A DNA stretch of 49,172 nucleotides from positions 1 to 49,172 of the forward strand of contig JACRLO010000022.1 in the NCBI GenBank assembly GCA_016235245.1. The letters run 5' to 3'. Both the position numbers and the translations under genes were made by a program. This DNA comes from Nitrospirota bacterium (GTDB taxonomy: Bacteria; Nitrospirota; Thermodesulfovibrionia; Thermodesulfovibrionales; UBA6898). Shown here piece by piece: positions 26,251 to 35,377 of the stretch (position 1 is the first letter of the stretch; each line of letters starts with the position of its first letter). The notes under the pieces are model-generated. The model saw only the letters and a program-made list of their open reading frames with translations, was not told the DNA's origin and searched no databases.

Positions 26251-27701
26251 TGGCTGAACTGAAACCTGCAGAACGCATGAAGATCAAGCGGCACGAAATG
26301 CCGAACCAGGATGAGCATGTCCGCAGCTGCAACTTTGATGAGGTTGCGCTTGGCTATACGCTGGAGACGGCAAAAGAAGAGGCAGAGCGCTGTCTGCAAT
26401 GCAAAGACCCCAAATGCGTGCAGGGCTGCCCTGTCGGCGTCCTGATACCGCAGTTTATCAAGGCAGTTCGCGAAGGCGACCTGGTAAAGGCAGTGGAATG
26501 GATGAAGGTGAAGAATAATCTGCCTGCCATCTGCGGCAGGGTCTGTCCCCAGGAAAACCAGTGCGAAGGCAACTGCATCCTCGGCAAGAAAGGTGAGCCT
26601 GTAGCGATCGGCAGGATCGAGCGTTTTGTCGGCGATTATGAACTCAGCCATCGCACCTGCCCTTTGGTAAAGGCGCCCAAAACCGGGAAAAAGATTGCAG
26701 TCGTAGGATCAGGTCCGGCCGGACTTACCTGTGCCGTGGATCTCGGCAGGGAAGGCCATGACGTAACAATCTTTGAGTCGCTGCACGGTCCAGGAGGTGT
26801 ACTCATCTACGGCATACCGGAGTTCAGACTGCCCAAGAGCGTCGTAAGCGGAGAGGTCAACTATGCCGTTGAATGCCTGGGCATCGACCTCAAGACCGAC
26901 CATGTCATCGGCAGGTCCTTCACTCTCGATGAATTGCTGAACGACTTCGACGCTGTTTTCCTCGGCACCGGCGCAGGGCTTCCATCCTTCATGCGCATTC
27001 CGGGCATCAACTTAAACGGTGTCATGTCTGCAAATGAGTTTCTGACACGGGTAAACCTGATGAAGGCATACCAGTTCCCTGACTATGATACACCGGTCAG
27101 ATTAGGAAAAAAAGTGGCCGTAATCGGTGCCGGCAATGTGGCTATGGATGCGGTGAGATGCAGCCGGAGGCTCCTGTCTCTTGAGGTTAAAAAGACCGGT
27201 GGGACACCGGGCGAGGCATATATCGTATATCGGCGATCCAAGGATGAGGTGCCGGCAAGAGCCGAGGAGGTGCACCATGCTGCAGAGGAAGGGGTGATCT
27301 TCAATTTCCTGACCAATCCGATCGAAATCCTGGGCGATGATAAAAGGACCGTGCGTGCGCTTCGCTGCGTGCGCATGGAACTTGGAGAGCCCGATGCTTC
27401 AGGCAGAAGAAAGCCTGTAGAGATCAGGGGATCAGAATTCGATATGGAGGTAGACACCGTAATCATGGCCCTTGGCACCAACCCCAATCCGATCGTTTTT
27501 GTGGATGCTGACGGGCTGGAGAGGACTAAATACGGGACTGCTGTTGCAGACAATGAAACAGGAAGGACAAAGAAAAAACATGTCTGGGCAGGCGGCGATG
27601 TCGTGACCGGCGCAGCGACTGTCATCAGCGCCATGGGCGCAGGCAAGCGGGCAGCCGCAGATATTAATAAGTTCCTTAAGGGCGAGGCTGGCTGGGAATA
27701 A
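26250..27701 (+). CDS. nfnB: NfnB: NADPH-binding large subunit of the Nfn transhydrogenase (glutamate-synthase small-subunit-like)
   Basis: The ATG at 26250 shares one base with the nfnA stop and is preceded by GGGAGGG; an upstream in-frame start inside nfnA is rejected. The 483-residue product has N-terminal [4Fe-4S] motifs (CLQCKDPKCVQGCPVG, CGRVCPQENQCEGNC), an FAD-binding VVGSGPAGLTCAVDL near 150, an NADPH-binding VIGAGNVAMDAVRC and a late GGDVVTGAATVI. In Nfn the two subunits couple NADPH oxidation to NAD+ and ferredoxin reduction, or the reverse. Because nfnA is directly coupled, Nfn (or the equivalent SudAB) is preferred over a glutamate synthase subunit; no gltB is nearby. Confidence 0.88.
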   Translation: MAELKPAERMKIKRHEMPNQDEHVRSCNFDEVALGYTLETAKEEAERCLQCKDPKCVQGCPVGVLIPQFIKAVREGDLVKAVEWMKVKNNLPAICGRVCPQENQCEGNCILGKKGEPVAIGRIERFVGDYELSHRTCPLVKAPKTGKKIAVVGSGPAGLTCAVDLGREGHDVTIFESLHGPGGVLIYGIPEFRLPKSVVSGEVNYAVECLGIDLKTDHVIGRSFTLDELLNDFDAVFLGTGAGLPSFMRIPGINLNGVMSANEFLTRVNLMKAYQFPDYDTPVRLGKKVAVIGAGNVAMDAVRCSRRLLSLEVKKTGGTPGEAYIVYRRSKDEVPARAEEVHHAAEEGVIFNFLTNPIEILGDDKRTVRALRCVRMELGEPDASGRRKPVEIRGSEFDMEVDTVIMALGTNPNPIVFVDADGLERTKYGTAVADNETGRTKKKHVWAGGDVVTGAATVISAMGAGKRAAADINKFLKGEAGWE

Positions 27702-27728
27702 ATCCTGTTTTGCGTCATCCATACCAAC

Positions 27729-27766
27729 AAAAAAGGCCCCTGTTCATCTGAACAGGGGCCTTTTTT
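27729..27766. terminator. bidirectional Rho-independent terminator between nfnB and acsA
   Basis: A long perfect stem, GGCCCCTGTTCA / TGAACAGGGGCC with a TC loop, is flanked by an A tract on one side and TTTTTT on the other. It can therefore terminate transcription from both convergent operons. It lies 28 bp after nfnB and 26 bp after the acsA stop. Confidence 0.95.
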
Positions 27767-27791
27767 GTTACAACATTAAGGGGTAATCGCT

Positions 27792-29765
27792 TTACAGACC
27801 TGTATGTGCCTTAATCTCACGCCGTGCAGCCATGTCCATAAGGACCTTTTCAGTGCCGAACTTGCCTGGCTCATACTTCTTCAGCTTCAGGTTCTCACGG
27901 GCCTTATCGATATAGTCAAGTGCCATGGCGAGCATCTTCTCAGGGTCAGGCTCAAAAACCAAAGCGCCCTTGAACCGCTCCATCCAAACCTCGGTCATGA
28001 TCCGGGTAACTTCCTTTGACGCCTTGAAAGGAGACTCACCGCCAAAGATACAGGGAACGCCTGAGGCTGCAAAATAGACACCGATAGAAATGGCCTTCTC
28101 GGTAATAAACTCAGGAGCTATACCCACTGCAGGCATACCGCCGATCTCATCGGACAAGCCGCCCTCTGCAGCCATTGCGCTAGCGATCGTAAGTATGCGT
28201 GAGTTGTCGACACATGCTCCAAGGTGCAGGATCGGTGGAATGCCGATCGCCTCGCAGACCTCTCTGAGACCGGGACCTGCATGCTCAAGCGCCATTTCAG
28301 GAGTCAGATAGCCGGACCCTCCGCAGGCCGCAGAACTACAGCCGGTCGATACGATCAGAACATCATTTTTTATCAGTTCTGTTGCCAGGAATTTGTGAAC
28401 GCTTGTCGAAGGCCACCTGGGGTTGTCACAACCGGCAAGACCGACAACACCGCGAACACGGCCGGCCATGATGGCATCATTGAGCGGCCTGAAGGAGCCT
28501 CTCCATTTTCCGCCCTGCATATACTCAATATACTCGTGAGAGAAACCTCCGATCAGAGGGAACTTCTCGGTAACATGACTGCCCTGCTTCGTCCTGTTGG
28601 GGTAATTGTCAATCGCCATCCTGACGATCTGACGGGCCTGGTCCTTTGCAATATGCTCATCAAAGGAAATATGGGTAGCGCCAGGGATCTTTACCTTATC
28701 GGATGAGGTAACGACAATAGTATGGAACTTCTTTGCCACATCGACAATGGCAGGAATAATACACTGGACATCAACGGTGAAGAGATCGATCAGGCCGGTC
28801 ATAATGGCAGGCTCCTGGTTTGTAAAGCCTCCGGCAGTAGCAATGCCATGTCTCATCAGGACTTCATTTGCCGTACAGCACATGCCGCCCAGGTTGATAC
28901 CCTTTGCACCCTTTGTCTGCGCATAGGCGATAAGTTCAGGTTCACTGACCGCCTCGACGATCATCTCGGCCAGAGAAGGTTCATGACCATGAACAACAAT
29001 ATTCACTTCATCTTCCTTGAATATACCAAGACTCGCCTCTGCCTTGATCGGCATCGGCGTGCCGAAAAGGATATCAGTCACGTCTGTCGAGATCATGCTT
29101 CCGCCCCATCCGTTTGCAAGGGCGCACCTGACAGCAGCGTTTAATATCGAATCCGCATCAGCATCCATACCCATGGTCGTTCTATCAACAACTTCGACGG
29201 TATCACGGTCCATGCCACGCGGCATAACACCGTATTTCTTCCAGCGCTCCTGGGTCTTCTTGGGGGCACGCTTAACAAAATTCATCTCCCCCCTCTGCCT
29301 GCTGAAATCCTCGAGGAGCTTGTTGGCAACATCCTTTGCCACATCATGGACCTCTCTGCCCTCGAATTCAATTTCGAGGATATCGGCAGTCCGGTACAGC
29401 TTTTTCACATCCTTGACCTTGAAGTCTTTGGCATGCCCCTCGGCAACAGCAAGGAGCGTAAAGACCATATCGCGACCATGGTCGCCATGAGCTGCCGTGC
29501 CGCCGGCAACCATGCGTGCCATGTACCGGGCTGCCACGACCGGGAGTGTGGCTCCGCAGACACCGCGTGCCTCTTCCTCGGCATTCTTGCCCACAAGTCG
29601 GCAGGGACCCATATAGCAGTTCTTGCAGCAGGCACCCTCGTGGCCTATGGGGCAGGGTTTCATTTTATCGGCCCTGTCAAAACAGGTTTCAATACCAATC
29701 ATATTTTCTATGACCTGTGCAGTACCGGCTTGCGCTGTTCTTATTCTCTTATCTGTCTTGCTCAT
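27792..29765 (-). CDS. acsA: anaerobic carbon monoxide dehydrogenase catalytic subunit
   Basis: The Ni-Fe-S CODH (CooS/AcsA family) interconverts CO2 and CO with low-potential electrons. The 657-residue length is typical. The N-terminal D- and B-cluster cysteines are in order: C38 and C46, then C47, C50, C55 and C70 (CPIGHEGACCKNCYMGPCRL). Further cysteine- and histidine-rich segments (GGMCCTANEVL, VVGLAGCDNPR, STGCSSAACGGSGYL, HLGACVDNSR) supply C-cluster ligands. It lies 19 bp after acsB, as the last gene of the acs run, so it is the ACS partner rather than a free CooS. Nickel loading would need CooC. Confidence 0.96.
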   Translation of the reverse strand: MSKTDKRIRTAQAGTAQVIENMIGIETCFDRADKMKPCPIGHEGACCKNCYMGPCRLVGKNAEEEARGVCGATLPVVAARYMARMVAGGTAAHGDHGRDMVFTLLAVAEGHAKDFKVKDVKKLYRTADILEIEFEGREVHDVAKDVANKLLEDFSRQRGEMNFVKRAPKKTQERWKKYGVMPRGMDRDTVEVVDRTTMGMDADADSILNAAVRCALANGWGGSMISTDVTDILFGTPMPIKAEASLGIFKEDEVNIVVHGHEPSLAEMIVEAVSEPELIAYAQTKGAKGINLGGMCCTANEVLMRHGIATAGGFTNQEPAIMTGLIDLFTVDVQCIIPAIVDVAKKFHTIVVTSSDKVKIPGATHISFDEHIAKDQARQIVRMAIDNYPNRTKQGSHVTEKFPLIGGFSHEYIEYMQGGKWRGSFRPLNDAIMAGRVRGVVGLAGCDNPRWPSTSVHKFLATELIKNDVLIVSTGCSSAACGGSGYLTPEMALEHAGPGLREVCEAIGIPPILHLGACVDNSRILTIASAMAAEGGLSDEIGGMPAVGIAPEFITEKAISIGVYFAASGVPCIFGGESPFKASKEVTRIMTEVWMERFKGALVFEPDPEKMLAMALDYIDKARENLKLKKYEPGKFGTEKVLMDMAARREIKAHTGL

Positions 29766-29784
29766 CGATTTCCTCCGTTTAATA

Positions 29785-31989
29785 CTAAATTATTGAATCC
29801 ATCTCAAGCGCAGGATGTCCTACTGCCGTAAGATGTTCCAATAATTTTTCAGAGTCCTCGCAGATCGTCTCATCTGCTATTTTTTCAAGAAGGTCCGGCA
29901 CACCAGCCTCCTCAGCCCTTTTCTTGAATTCCTCGCCTATTCTCTCCTTCAGATTCTTCGGCATCCAGACAATTCTCCGGATTCCGCCGTCACCGAAAAG
30001 GAACTTCTTACTGGTCGTAAAGTTCACACCAACACCCATAAATCCAGGGGTCTGGGCTCCGCCGCCTACCGTTCCGGCAAGGGTAGAGAATTTCATCCCA
30101 ACCGGCGTCATCCCGGTAAAGCCGCGGTTTACGATCATGACTCCGTTTGCCTCAGGTACGATTGCGAGGATACATTCGAAGCATCCGCACGAGGTCATCG
30201 GATTTTCCATGATCGTATAAAGGTTCAGGGTCTCAACAGCCCCGCCTGTTGCCTTCTTGAGGTAATCATCAGCTCCGGTATACCGTCCATACCGGGCGTC
30301 CACGCATTCACCTTTTTCAATAGGCTGGTTGCCGCCAGTAGGATCAATCTCATACGCTGCTTTTCCGTCAAGCCAGTTGTATGCGCCGCAGAGGCCAAGG
30401 CGCTCAGGGGTAATAACGCATACATGGGCCGGGGCAAAGGACTGGCAGAGCAGACAGGAATAAAAGACGTCAACCGCCTCATCGGTCAGATTGCCGAGCC
30501 TGTGGTCACGCTCCTTATACGCTGCACGCGCTTCCTCGAGTTTCTGCTTCACATCACCTTCATCGATAAAGAGCGTCACCTGAACCTTATCGACAATCGA
30601 TTTAAAGCGATGATGGGTCATGGCAGCATTCACCACACCCAGATGTTCCAGGGTAAAGCCTTCCTTCTTCGCATTGTTGCTTATTCTTATCCAGTTAATA
30701 TCTCTCTGGCCCATATGCCATACACCCTGGGCCTCATTGATATTGGCATGGATCTTTCTCTCTAAAACAGATTCAAAATCCTTCTGCATCTTGCGGCCGG
30801 CAACTTCGATGAGAAGTCCAAGCGGCAACTGACCGCCTTTTTCGAACCTCTCCTGCCAGTTGTCGCCGACTACAATGATCTTATTGTCCTCGATCTCATC
30901 CAGTTTACGCATCCTGACGAACTCAAAGGCAGGCGTCCGCTGACCGCCGAACTCGATAAACGTATCTTCCTTTCTGATTCGCTCACCTTCAAAAGCAGGA
31001 CCGAATGCAACAGGGATCGGCGGCTTCTCGACCGTGATCTTGAGACCGCGGAGCTCGATGGCCCTGCGGACGATCTTGGCATGATCGAATTCCTTGTCAA
31101 CTTCTTCATATGTGCAGACGCCGGTTGGATGAATAACCGGCACATCGGTGTCCGCAATGGCAGGGAAGCCCATATTGATGGCTCCGGCACCCGTGCTCCA
31201 CTTGATATCATCCAATGGCCCCAGAGCAATGGCGAAGGCGAAAACCCTGTCCTTCTGATATTTCAAATGCCCCTTGAAATCGCTGGGCTTCTTGCCGCCG
31301 AAGATCAGCGATGCACGGATCGCCCAATCAAGGGCATAGAGTGTATGCTCAGTGCCGGGACCAAGCGGAACAATTCTGGCGTCCCAGCCGAGCTCCACGC
31401 CTTTTCTGAGTAGCTGTTTGGTGACGCTGTCTCCATTGGACTCACCGGACAGGAAGGTAAGAATGTTCTTCTCCTGCAGTTCACGGACTATCGTTACCGC
31501 AATGTCTTCAGTCGGCGCTGCTCCGATAATTGCTGCAAAGCCAGGCATGGAACCATCGACCAGCTGCACGCCAAGGTTTCTCTGGATCGTATCCGTGATA
31601 AAACCATTATAGACGAATTCTTTTCCGTCTATTGTCTCCTTGCAGGGCTCAAGCCCGTATATGTATCTGACCGCAAGCAGGATCTCTTCAGCAAAGAGCG
31701 TAGCCATGCCCGAGTCAAGAGCTTCGCCGAGATACGGTTTCCAGATATGCTCCTCCGGCTCATCATGAAGCAGTTCCTTGGCAAATCCGAGGGCAACATT
31801 CATGTCGCCCAGTGTCTTCACCGCGAACCCTGTCATCGCGTAGATCATGGGCAGATAAAACGCCGTATCAGGGAACTCGAAGACAAAATCCTTTCCTTTT
31901 TCTGCAATCGCTTTCTGGAGCATTTCATCCGCCTGTTTAACGAGCGTCTGAGCACCCCGTATGGCTGCAGATGCGATAAGTTTGGACAT
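29785..31989 (-). CDS. acsB: acetyl-CoA synthase (CODH/ACS complex subunit)
   Basis: Condenses CO, a methyl group from the corrinoid protein and CoA to acetyl-CoA. The 734-residue protein has the full A-cluster ligand set at spacing identical to the Moorella enzyme: C512, C515, C524 and C534 (CLLCQSFAPAHVC, GLCGAYNW), and the proximal-nickel C601-G602-C603 (SCGCFECI). The N-terminal CODH-contact domain is present, so it is a bacterial AcsB and not the shorter archaeal CdhC. A promoter-like sequence and a terminator-like hairpin lie between it and acsC. Confidence 0.97.
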   Translation of the reverse strand: MSKLIASAAIRGAQTLVKQADEMLQKAIAEKGKDFVFEFPDTAFYLPMIYAMTGFAVKTLGDMNVALGFAKELLHDEPEEHIWKPYLGEALDSGMATLFAEEILLAVRYIYGLEPCKETIDGKEFVYNGFITDTIQRNLGVQLVDGSMPGFAAIIGAAPTEDIAVTIVRELQEKNILTFLSGESNGDSVTKQLLRKGVELGWDARIVPLGPGTEHTLYALDWAIRASLIFGGKKPSDFKGHLKYQKDRVFAFAIALGPLDDIKWSTGAGAINMGFPAIADTDVPVIHPTGVCTYEEVDKEFDHAKIVRRAIELRGLKITVEKPPIPVAFGPAFEGERIRKEDTFIEFGGQRTPAFEFVRMRKLDEIEDNKIIVVGDNWQERFEKGGQLPLGLLIEVAGRKMQKDFESVLERKIHANINEAQGVWHMGQRDINWIRISNNAKKEGFTLEHLGVVNAAMTHHRFKSIVDKVQVTLFIDEGDVKQKLEEARAAYKERDHRLGNLTDEAVDVFYSCLLCQSFAPAHVCVITPERLGLCGAYNWLDGKAAYEIDPTGGNQPIEKGECVDARYGRYTGADDYLKKATGGAVETLNLYTIMENPMTSCGCFECILAIVPEANGVMIVNRGFTGMTPVGMKFSTLAGTVGGGAQTPGFMGVGVNFTTSKKFLFGDGGIRRIVWMPKNLKERIGEEFKKRAEEAGVPDLLEKIADETICEDSEKLLEHLTAVGHPALEMDSII

Positions 31990-32010
31990 CGTGGCCTCCT
32001 CTTGGTTGGT

Positions 32011-32043
32011 AAAAAGGGACGGTTAAAGATACACCGTCCCTTT
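32011..32043 (-). terminator. terminator-like hairpin between acsC and acsB
   Basis: On the minus strand AAAGGGACGGT and ACCGTCCCTTT form a perfect 11-bp stem around a 9-nt loop, followed by TTTTT. It lies 22 bp upstream of the acsB start and 68 bp after the acsC stop. It could end acsEDC transcripts partially, or act as an attenuator or mRNA-stability element in the acsB leader. Confidence 0.7.
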
Positions 32044-32062
32044 ATTCGTTTTATTAATACCT

Positions 32063-32092
32063 ATATTAGATTGACTAATACAAAATAATCAA
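32063..32092 (-). promoter_or_regulatory. candidate promoter with overlapping palindrome upstream of acsB
   Basis: On the minus strand TTGATT and TAATAT are separated by 18 bp, a plausible housekeeping sigma promoter. A perfect inverted repeat, TATTAG-ATTGA-CTAATA (32064-32080), covers the -10 region and could be an operator. Transcription from here would run into the hairpin at 32011-32043 before reaching acsB. Confidence 0.4.
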
Positions 32093-32110
32093 CTGTTTTT
32101 TGCTCTTTCT

Positions 32111-33448
32111 TTACCGTGACTTCAGAAATGTCGGTATCGCATTGGCCTCACGGGGACCAACCGTTATTTTCCATCCCGGCAGCTTCTCCTCGACCGCACC
32201 GCTCAGGATCGCCACATAACCGGGGAGAATGAGTTCCTTGCCCGGAACATCCTTCTCCACGCCGCTGTCCTGAATAAACTGCGCTATCTTCGAGGCAGTA
32301 AACTTGCCGGCAGCCCATGCCGTAAGAACAGAAAGACCCTCACAATCCATGACCGCAAGCCTGCTTGCGACCTTGCTGTTTTCGATCTCGCCGGAAACAA
32401 TGAAGTAGGTAAGCGAGAAGTTCGTGGTGATGAAAAGAGGAGAAGTCGCAGTGGGCTCACCGATATTATAGATCTTCTGCTCGACCTGCATCGGGACCTG
32501 CGGATCAGTATAGATGTTCTGCCTGAGTGTAAAGAGTGCAAGATTTTTCCACTTCTCGATGCTGCTCAGGACAATGATCGATGCATACTTTGCAATGCCG
32601 ACGCTCGCCAGCAGTCCCTCAACAAGACTGTCTCCGTGCTGCATGAAATTGATGACTGGATAGCCCACCGACTTGACGCCTTTCTTGATGGCAGCCCTTC
32701 TGATAAGCGTATTGTGCTCGATAATATCTTTTGCCCTGCGCGCGCCGGAATCCATGATCATATCTTCAACGCCGAGGCCCTTGACCTTTTCAGTAAGATC
32801 GGTCAGCTCATCAAGTCCGTTTGCCGCGATACCAAGCGTTGCCTTATTGGCCTTGGCTACCGCCGCCATTGCCTCTACATTAGATGCGTTTGCACCGTAT
32901 ATGACCGGCTTCTTGTCGCTAAAGGGCTTTACGGCCGCTTCCGCTGCCTGTGGGTTCGTGGTGCTGATGATCACCGGCACCCCTGCCGCTTTTGCTGCAA
33001 CGATCTTTGCAGCGGCCTCAAGCTTGCCTGCATCACCGGACACATTAGAGATCATGATAGCGTTGATCCTGAGCTTCTGACCAACCCTGTCGATCTCGGA
33101 ATCAACCACCTGCTGACAGAGTTTCGCTGTCTCGTCCTCTGAAAGCGTGTCTTTGATCTCGATGGCAAAGGCGCAGGGATTGACGAATTTTTTATCGTGA
33201 CGGAAAAGGACGGTCTCCTCTCCCATCTTGACAGCCTTGTCGCCGGCACCAAGGGTGATCGGGCGGATAGGCGGGGCCGAGGCCTCACCCAGTTTCTGTT
33301 TCGCCTCTTCGGATACATCAGGACAGGAGTCAATACTCGCCTGTCTCTGCGCAAGTTTCATGGCAAAGGCAAGACAGGTCGGTGACCCGCATTTTTTGCA
33401 GTTTGTTTTCGGTAAGAGTTTAAATATTTCAACGCCGGATAAAGCCAT
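32111..33448 (-). CDS. acsC: corrinoid/iron-sulfur protein large subunit
   Basis: The gamma subunit of CFeSP carries the [4Fe-4S] cluster that reactivates cobalt and, with AcsD, the corrinoid that shuttles the methyl group to ACS. The N-terminal cluster motif C17-x2-C20-x4-C25-x16-C42 (LPKTNCKKCGSPTCLAFAM) matches the family exactly. A TIM-barrel middle and a C-terminal corrinoid-binding region (LSVLTAWAAGKFTASKIAQF) complete the normal 445-residue length. The start is preceded by GGAGG; acsD lies 15 bp upstream. Confidence 0.96.
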   Translation of the reverse strand: MALSGVEIFKLLPKTNCKKCGSPTCLAFAMKLAQRQASIDSCPDVSEEAKQKLGEASAPPIRPITLGAGDKAVKMGEETVLFRHDKKFVNPCAFAIEIKDTLSEDETAKLCQQVVDSEIDRVGQKLRINAIMISNVSGDAGKLEAAAKIVAAKAAGVPVIISTTNPQAAEAAVKPFSDKKPVIYGANASNVEAMAAVAKANKATLGIAANGLDELTDLTEKVKGLGVEDMIMDSGARRAKDIIEHNTLIRRAAIKKGVKSVGYPVINFMQHGDSLVEGLLASVGIAKYASIIVLSSIEKWKNLALFTLRQNIYTDPQVPMQVEQKIYNIGEPTATSPLFITTNFSLTYFIVSGEIENSKVASRLAVMDCEGLSVLTAWAAGKFTASKIAQFIQDSGVEKDVPGKELILPGYVAILSGAVEEKLPGWKITVGPREANAIPTFLKSR

Positions 33449-33463
33449 GGTTATTCCTCCTTC

Positions 33464-34405
33464 TTAGACCAGTTCGTCAATTAACGTTTCAACAGCCTTG
33501 ATAGCCTTGGGATGCCTCATGATCAGGAGTTCAGCTCCGGCGATCAGGAGCGCTCCGGCCGTCTCGGCCTCCCAGGCAATACCACGTTCTTCGGCTGCAC
33601 CCCACTGCGGCAGATCAGCCTCGGATGCACTTGCTTCCTTGATCTTCCAGACGTACATGCCTACATCCCCCAGAAGGGGCTGCTGCATGGTCACGTCATT
33701 CTGCGTCAGTGCGGCAAGTCGTATCCTTTCCATGACCGAGTAGGTATATTCAAGGCCGTATCCCAGCGCCGAGCACATCGGGTCTGTTATGACCTTTTCC
33801 TTGTCAAACCCCATCTGCGAAATCAGGATGTTCAGCTGTTTTGAAAGGTTGATATCAAGCTCTGACATGGCGATCAGCTTGTGGTTGTTCGCCATGGCAG
33901 CAGCAGCGATCGTCTTATAGTTTGCTTCCTGCGCCTTGCCGATAATGCAGTTTTTGTCCTTGGCAGCTTCCGCAGCAGCAACAAGCACAGCGGTATCCTT
34001 TTCTGCATGGTTGCTGCCGAGAATAATCAGAGGAATCTGGACCGCAGCAAGGACGTCCTTCACTGTCTTGGCTGCGTCTTCCGGAGAACGGTTCTCCCTG
34101 TCAGGGTGGGTGCCGACCAGTCTCAGGGCAATCGCCTTTGCCTTGAGTTCATCCTGACAATATTTTGCCCAGGCAACTGGGTCATTGCTTACCGCCTCAT
34201 AAGGCTTTCTCACATTCTCCGGCCAGTCTGACGGAGGAACATCCTGTATCTCCATTGCGATGACAGGCCTGTTCGGTGTCGCTCCCTCAAAAGAATGAAA
34301 GGGAAGCACATTCTCGCCGCCAAAGGTCACTGCCTTTTCACCCGTGCCGATGGTTACTGGATAGACCTTGCCGGAGTACGTCTCTTTCGGTGCTGTAAAT
34401 GCCAT
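33464..34405 (-). CDS. acsD: corrinoid/iron-sulfur protein small subunit
   Basis: The 313-residue TIM-barrel delta subunit of CFeSP pairs with AcsC to enclose the corrinoid. Recognisable stretches are VTIGTGEKAVTFGGENVLPF, PVIAMEIQDVPPSDWPENV, ALRLVGTHPDRENRSPED and DPMCSALGYGLEYTYSVMER. The start has a strong AGGAGG. It lies 15 bp before acsC, and 114 bp after acsE across an imperfect inverted repeat. Confidence 0.95.
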   Translation of the reverse strand: MAFTAPKETYSGKVYPVTIGTGEKAVTFGGENVLPFHSFEGATPNRPVIAMEIQDVPPSDWPENVRKPYEAVSNDPVAWAKYCQDELKAKAIALRLVGTHPDRENRSPEDAAKTVKDVLAAVQIPLIILGSNHAEKDTAVLVAAAEAAKDKNCIIGKAQEANYKTIAAAAMANNHKLIAMSELDINLSKQLNILISQMGFDKEKVITDPMCSALGYGLEYTYSVMERIRLAALTQNDVTMQQPLLGDVGMYVWKIKEASASEADLPQWGAAEERGIAWEAETAGALLIAGAELLIMRHPKAIKAVETLIDELV

Positions 34406-34431
34406 GGTATAACCTCCTGTTTGTCGTAATC

Positions 34432-34514
34432 AGTAATGTGTGATGCGTAATGAGTAAAAGAACTTATGCAATTCCTGTTCTGCGCCCGTTACGCATTACC
34501 CATCACTCATAACG
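34432..34514. repeat. imperfect inverted repeat (TGATGCGTAATG family) between acsE and acsD
   Basis: Arms at 34432-34459 and 34487-34514 pair at about 22 of 28 positions around a 27-base loop. Each arm is itself built of short near-repeats such as GTAATG, GTGATG and GTAATGAG. Repeats of this GTGATGxGTAATG style occur dispersed between genes in several anaerobes. Inside the acs message it could fold into a stable stem that influences acsE/acsDC stoichiometry, or simply be a mobile intergenic repeat. Confidence 0.7.
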
Positions 34515-34519
34515 GTCTA

Positions 34520-35377
34520 TTACATTTCAAGATATGAGTGAGCGTACAGTGTTCTTCCCATGATGACGTCAAGCGTTTTGCTGATCTCGGCCATCTTCTG
34601 TTTGTCCGCTATCTCCTTGCCTGCCATCACATCCAGGATCAGACCCCGTTCCTCATTCACCTCTGCCATCTCCTTGGCGTCGGCTATTGCGGCGGTCAAA
34701 CCTGCCTCCTGAAGCAACACAAACATATGTTTGTTTAAGATCGGCCTGAGAGCTTTCGGACAACCGTTTGAAATATTGCTCAACCCGACAACGGTCTTCA
34801 TGGCCGGCTCATTGATATGCTGGAATAACTGAACCGCTTCGATAACATGACGGGCCTGGTCCTGGGTTGTCGCTATCTGCAGGACAAGAGGGTCGAGATA
34901 GAGGTTCTCAAGAGGAAGCCCGTATTCCATGGCGCGTCCCATGATCTCTGCTGCGATGCCGGCTCTTTCTTCTGCATCAGCAGGAAGACCACCCTTGCCG
35001 ACCGTGAGGCCGATAACATCACAATTATATTTTGCACCGAGTGCCAGGATCGGGAACCGTTCAGGATCGTTCGAGGTCGAATTGATCAGCGGCTTGCCCC
35101 ATTGATTATTGTGGATCTTGAGACCTGCCTCGATCGCCTTGAAATTCGTGGTGTCAAGACATACGGGAAGAGGAACAACCTCCTGTATCGTGGTCACCAT
35201 CCACTGCATGAGGTCCTCGCCTCCATCCTCAGCAGGGCCGATGTTCGCATCGATGATGCCCGACCCTTCCTTCCACTGCCTGGTCGCGATCTCCTGGATC
35301 GGCCCTTTGTCCTTCTTCATCATAGCTTCCCGAACCCGTTTGGCTATGATACTCAACTTCTCTCCAATGATCAGCAT
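34520..35377 (-). CDS. acsE: methyltetrahydrofolate:corrinoid/iron-sulfur protein methyltransferase
   Basis: Moves the methyl group from CH3-THF to cobalt of CFeSP, joining the methyl and carbonyl branches. It is a 285-residue pterin-binding (DHPS-like) TIM barrel. GEKLSIIAKRVREAM, GSGIIDANIGPAEDGGEDL, CLDTTNFKAIEAGL, INSTSNDPERFP and VVGLSNISNGCPKAL line the folate site. It has a GGAGTCC-type ribosome site (AAAGGAG) and is the first gene of the acsE-D-C-B-A run. Confidence 0.94.
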   Translation of the reverse strand: MLIIGEKLSIIAKRVREAMMKKDKGPIQEIATRQWKEGSGIIDANIGPAEDGGEDLMQWMVTTIQEVVPLPVCLDTTNFKAIEAGLKIHNNQWGKPLINSTSNDPERFPILALGAKYNCDVIGLTVGKGGLPADAEERAGIAAEIMGRAMEYGLPLENLYLDPLVLQIATTQDQARHVIEAVQLFQHINEPAMKTVVGLSNISNGCPKALRPILNKHMFVLLQEAGLTAAIADAKEMAEVNEERGLILDVMAGKEIADKQKMAEISKTLDVIMGRTLYAHSYLEM

